From: Gammaproteobacteria bacterium
Lineage (GTDB): Bacteria > Pseudomonadota > Gammaproteobacteria > Xanthomonadales > SZUA-36
Reading direction: 5' to 3'
DNA length: 34,779 bases
Assembly: GCA_024275935.1 (NCBI GenBank)
Contig: JAJRYF010000007.1
Coordinates: forward strand, 1-34,779
Under the pieces are notes generated by a model. It searched no databases. It saw nothing but the letters and a program-made list of their open reading frames with translations, and had not been told where the DNA came from. The stretch's first letter is position 1; each line of letters begins with the position of its first letter. Positions 32,659 through 34,779 of the stretch are shown here, in pieces. A program made the position numbers and the translations under genes.

Positions 32659-34015
32659 ATTGAGTCAGCATAAAGCTTGCCAGACCTATAAAGGCTAGAA
32701 TTCCGATTACATCGGTTACTGTTGTTAAGATTACCCCGCCTGCTAAAGCTGGGTCAATGTTGATTTTTTTCAGCACCAGTGGCACCAATGCCCCAGCCAT
32801 AGCTCCGGCCAATAAATTTATAAACATAGCCGTTGCCATTACTGCTCCAAGGGCTATGTCGGCGTACCACCAGGCTGCAATTACTGCCACAATGAGAGCA
32901 AACAGCACTCCGTTTAATAGCCCAACTGCAACCTCTTTACGGAAAATTGCGCCGGCATTACTATTGCTGACTTGACCGGTGGCCATACCTCGAATTACTA
33001 AGGTTAGAGTTTGTGTGCCAGCGATGCCGCCCATGCTCATAACCACAGGAAAGAGAATGGCCAAGGCTACAATCTGTTCCAGTGTGGGTTCAAAAAGTGA
33101 CAATACCAGGGCGGCTATAAATGCAGTAATCAGATTAAAGCTTAACCAGACCCAGCGCCGTTTAACAGTTTGCATTATCGGCGCAAACATATCGTCTTCT
33201 TCGTCCAGTCCGGCCATGGTAAGAACCGAGTGCTCGGCCTCATCTCGGATTACATCAACCACATCATCAATAGTAATGCAGCCGACAAGATTGCCTTTGT
33301 CATCTATTACAGGGGCGGAAATCAAATCATGCAGATCAAACTCCTGAGCTACATCGCTGGCGGGCAATTCGGCCTGCATTGGGGCTACTTCGGTATTCAT
33401 AATGTTGCTGATCACCGAAGCCGGGTCTTTAGTCAACAGCTCGGTAAGTTTAACACTGCCTAAATATAGCCCCCGGCGGTTAACCACAAATAACTGATCA
33501 ATCATATCTGGTAGTTCAGCGCGCAGCCGCAGGTAGCGCAGCACCACATCCAGGCTTACATCCGGGCGCACGGTAACTACATCGGGGTTCATCATCCCCC
33601 CAGCTGAATCTTCGTGGTATGAGAGCACCTGAGCCAGGCGTTCGCGGTCTTGCCGGTCCATGGCATGTAGAACTTCACGGATAACCGTATCTGGCAGGTC
33701 ATCGATGATGTCTGCCAGGTCGTCAAGTTCCAGTTCACAGGTAGCAGCGACTAGTTCCTGCGGGCTCATATATTCAATCAGGCTGGCACGCACCTGATCA
33801 TGGACATGGACTAATATATCGCCTTCGTACTTAGGCTCTACTAACTCCCATACTGCCAGTCGTTTTGGCAGTGGCAGGGATTCTAGTAATTCACCTATTT
33901 CGGCGCTACTAAGATCGTTGAGCAGAGCCTTGATGGAGTCATTGCTGTTCTCATCGATGGCTGTAGATATTTTTTGCAGGTGGAGTGCCATTTTTTCTTC
34001 GTGTCTTTTACGCAT
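32657..34015 (-). CDS. mgtE: Magnesium transporter/channel MgtE
   Basis: The 452-residue product has an N-terminal helical MgtE_N domain (about 10-130, with DDLADIIDDLPD) and two CBS domains (about 135-255; MMNPDVVTVRPD, APVIDDKGNLVGCITIDDV). A plug helix and five membrane helices follow from about 285, with pore signatures FPVVMSMGGIAGTQT and NLLAGAMAGALVP. MgtE is a Mg2+-gated Mg2+ channel. GGAG lies upstream of the ATG. It follows rapZ on the same strand with 82 bp between. Confidence 0.96.
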   Translation of the reverse strand: MRKRHEEKMALHLQKISTAIDENSNDSIKALLNDLSSAEIGELLESLPLPKRLAVWELVEPKYEGDILVHVHDQVRASLIEYMSPQELVAATCELELDDLADIIDDLPDTVIREVLHAMDRQDRERLAQVLSYHEDSAGGMMNPDVVTVRPDVSLDVVLRYLRLRAELPDMIDQLFVVNRRGLYLGSVKLTELLTKDPASVISNIMNTEVAPMQAELPASDVAQEFDLHDLISAPVIDDKGNLVGCITIDDVVDVIRDEAEHSVLTMAGLDEEDDMFAPIMQTVKRRWVWLSFNLITAFIAALVLSLFEPTLEQIVALAILFPVVMSMGGIAGTQTLTLVIRGMATGQVSNSNAGAIFRKEVAVGLLNGVLFALIVAVIAAWWYADIALGAVMATAMFINLLAGAMAGALVPLVLKKINIDPALAGGVILTTVTDVIGILAFIGLASFMLTQ

Positions 34016-34097
34016 GCGGGCACTCCAAAGTGAGGTGTTCTATATTATGCGATGTTAGCGACCTTAGGTCTATGCCTGAGGTGATATGCTCAGTGAT

Positions 34098-34779
34098 TTA
34101 CGCTCTGTTGCTTAGTTCACGATGCTGGATTTGAATATTGCCGTGTAGCTCGCCAAGCAGTTTGGCAAGCTGTTCAACCAGATATACCGAACGATGCTGA
34201 CCGCCAGTACAGCCAATACCAATAGTAATATAACTTCGTTGGGTTTCCGCAAAAGCTTCCAGCCAGCGCTTTAAGAGTTTTTCTATATCACTTAGATAAG
34301 CTTGAGTGAGCTGATCTTTTCCAAGCCATGCGGTAACTTCTATATCTCTACCAGTGTGTTTTCTAAGATGTGATTCCCAATGTGGGTTTGGTAGACAACG
34401 GGCATCGAACAGAAAGTCTAAGTCTTGCGGTACGCCATGCTTGAAGGCGAAAGATTGCAACATCACAGTCATACTTGAAGAGTTATTAAAAGATACTAAC
34501 TTCCATAGTTGTTGGCGTAATTGATGAATGTTTGTTTCGCTGGTATCAATAACAAAGTCAGCGGCATCAAGCAGAGGTTGCAAGATGTCTTGCTCTTTAT
34601 CGATGGCAGCGGGCAGGGCGGTTTGTATTTGTGTCAATGGATGCCTTAGCCGAGTTTCGCTAAACCTTTTTAACAAGGTTTTACGATCTGCAGTAAGGAA
34701 TAACAATTGCGCCTGGATTTTAGCGGAGTCCAACTGTTGCAGCCACTGTGGGATATGCAACAAATCATGACTGCGCTCA
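34098..34779 (-). CDS. rapZ: RNase adapter / nucleotide-binding protein RapZ, 3' part only
   Basis: The frame runs off the window edge with no stop, so the start and Walker A motif are outside. About 226 of the ~285 residues are present. Matches to RapZ include QLLFLTADRKTLLKRFSETR, RHPLT, DFVIDTSETNIHQL, SFAFKHGVPQDLDFLFDARC, LPNPHWESHLRKHTG and IGIGCTGGQHRSVYLVEQLA. RapZ binds sRNA GlmZ/GlmY and guides RNase E in hexosamine control. An internal TTG at 34763 is not a start. In pseudomonads a ptsO/npr gene follows rapZ; here mgtE follows. Confidence 0.95.
   Translation of the reverse strand, partial: ERSHDLLHIPQWLQQLDSAKIQAQLLFLTADRKTLLKRFSETRLRHPLTQIQTALPAAIDKEQDILQPLLDAADFVIDTSETNIHQLRQQLWKLVSFNNSSSMTVMLQSFAFKHGVPQDLDFLFDARCLPNPHWESHLRKHTGRDIEVTAWLGKDQLTQAYLSDIEKLLKRWLEAFAETQRSYITIGIGCTGGQHRSVYLVEQLAKLLGELHGNIQIQHRELSNRA

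Noticed and set aside
1-34779. tRNA, rRNA and CRISPR arrays
   Set aside because: No cloverleaf, rRNA signature or regularly spaced repeats were seen on reading both strands.

Overview
The window reads as chromosomal DNA of a gammaproteobacterium with moderate GC, possibly a marine one in the Cellvibrionales/Oceanospirillales-Pseudomonas sphere. The placement rests on syntenic core blocks typical of that class: algW/degS next to petABC-sspAB, yhbY divergent from rlmE-ftsH-folP-glmM, surE-pcm-yqaA-nlpD-rpoS, and mgtE next to rapZ. No tRNA, rRNA or CRISPR array was found.

Layout. (1) 1-1000: the edge of an IS256-like insertion sequence, a decayed unidentified gene, and the first copy of a ~200 bp palindromic repeat. 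(2) 0.97-4.0 kb, minus strand: an OmpR-type response regulator and a sensor kinase with a long disordered periplasmic insert. This pair lies precisely between two direct copies of the repeat. (3) 4.2-6.6 kb, plus strand: PspA-like protein, multi-pass membrane protein and secreted VWA protein. With the adjacent two-component pair they look like an envelope-stress module, and tandem 11-bp-spaced heptamers lie upstream of pspA. (4) 6.6-12.6 kb: DegS/AlgW-type periplasmic protease, a b-type cytochrome, the cytochrome bc1 complex (petABC), sspA and sspB. (5) 12.6-14.3 kb, minus strand: a 2-oxoglutarate/Fe(II)-oxygenase gene interrupted by TGA, a Mth938-like protein and YhbY. (6) 14.3-19.1 kb: rlmE interrupted by an in-frame TAA, then ftsH, folP and glmM, followed by an acyltransferase-3 gene that looks inserted. 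(7) 20.3-24.7 kb: a tightly overlapping pantothenate/CoA operon (DUF2520 dehydrogenase-panB-panC-coaBC-coaX) with a good sigma-70 promoter and a hairpin on its first ribosome-binding site. (8) 24.7-26.9 kb, minus strand: Smr endonuclease, DUF3301, a GDCCVxC cysteine-rich small protein and a DUF481 outer-membrane protein. (9) 27.0-32.6 kb: surE-pcm-yqaA-nlpD and rpoS, with nlpD and rpoS separated by an opposite-strand secreted metzincin and a DUF1287 gene remnant. (10) 32.7-34.8 kb, minus strand: mgtE and the 3' part of rapZ.

The most noteworthy observations are three reading frames each broken by one stop codon without a frameshift (unknown gene, oxygenase, rlmE), the repeat-bracketed two-component pair, the CoA operon with a candidate non-PanE ketopantoate reductase, and the rebuilt nlpD-rpoS junction. 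Everything was read by eye, without database searches. Family names come from recognised motifs and synteny, and unknown genes are stated as unknown.
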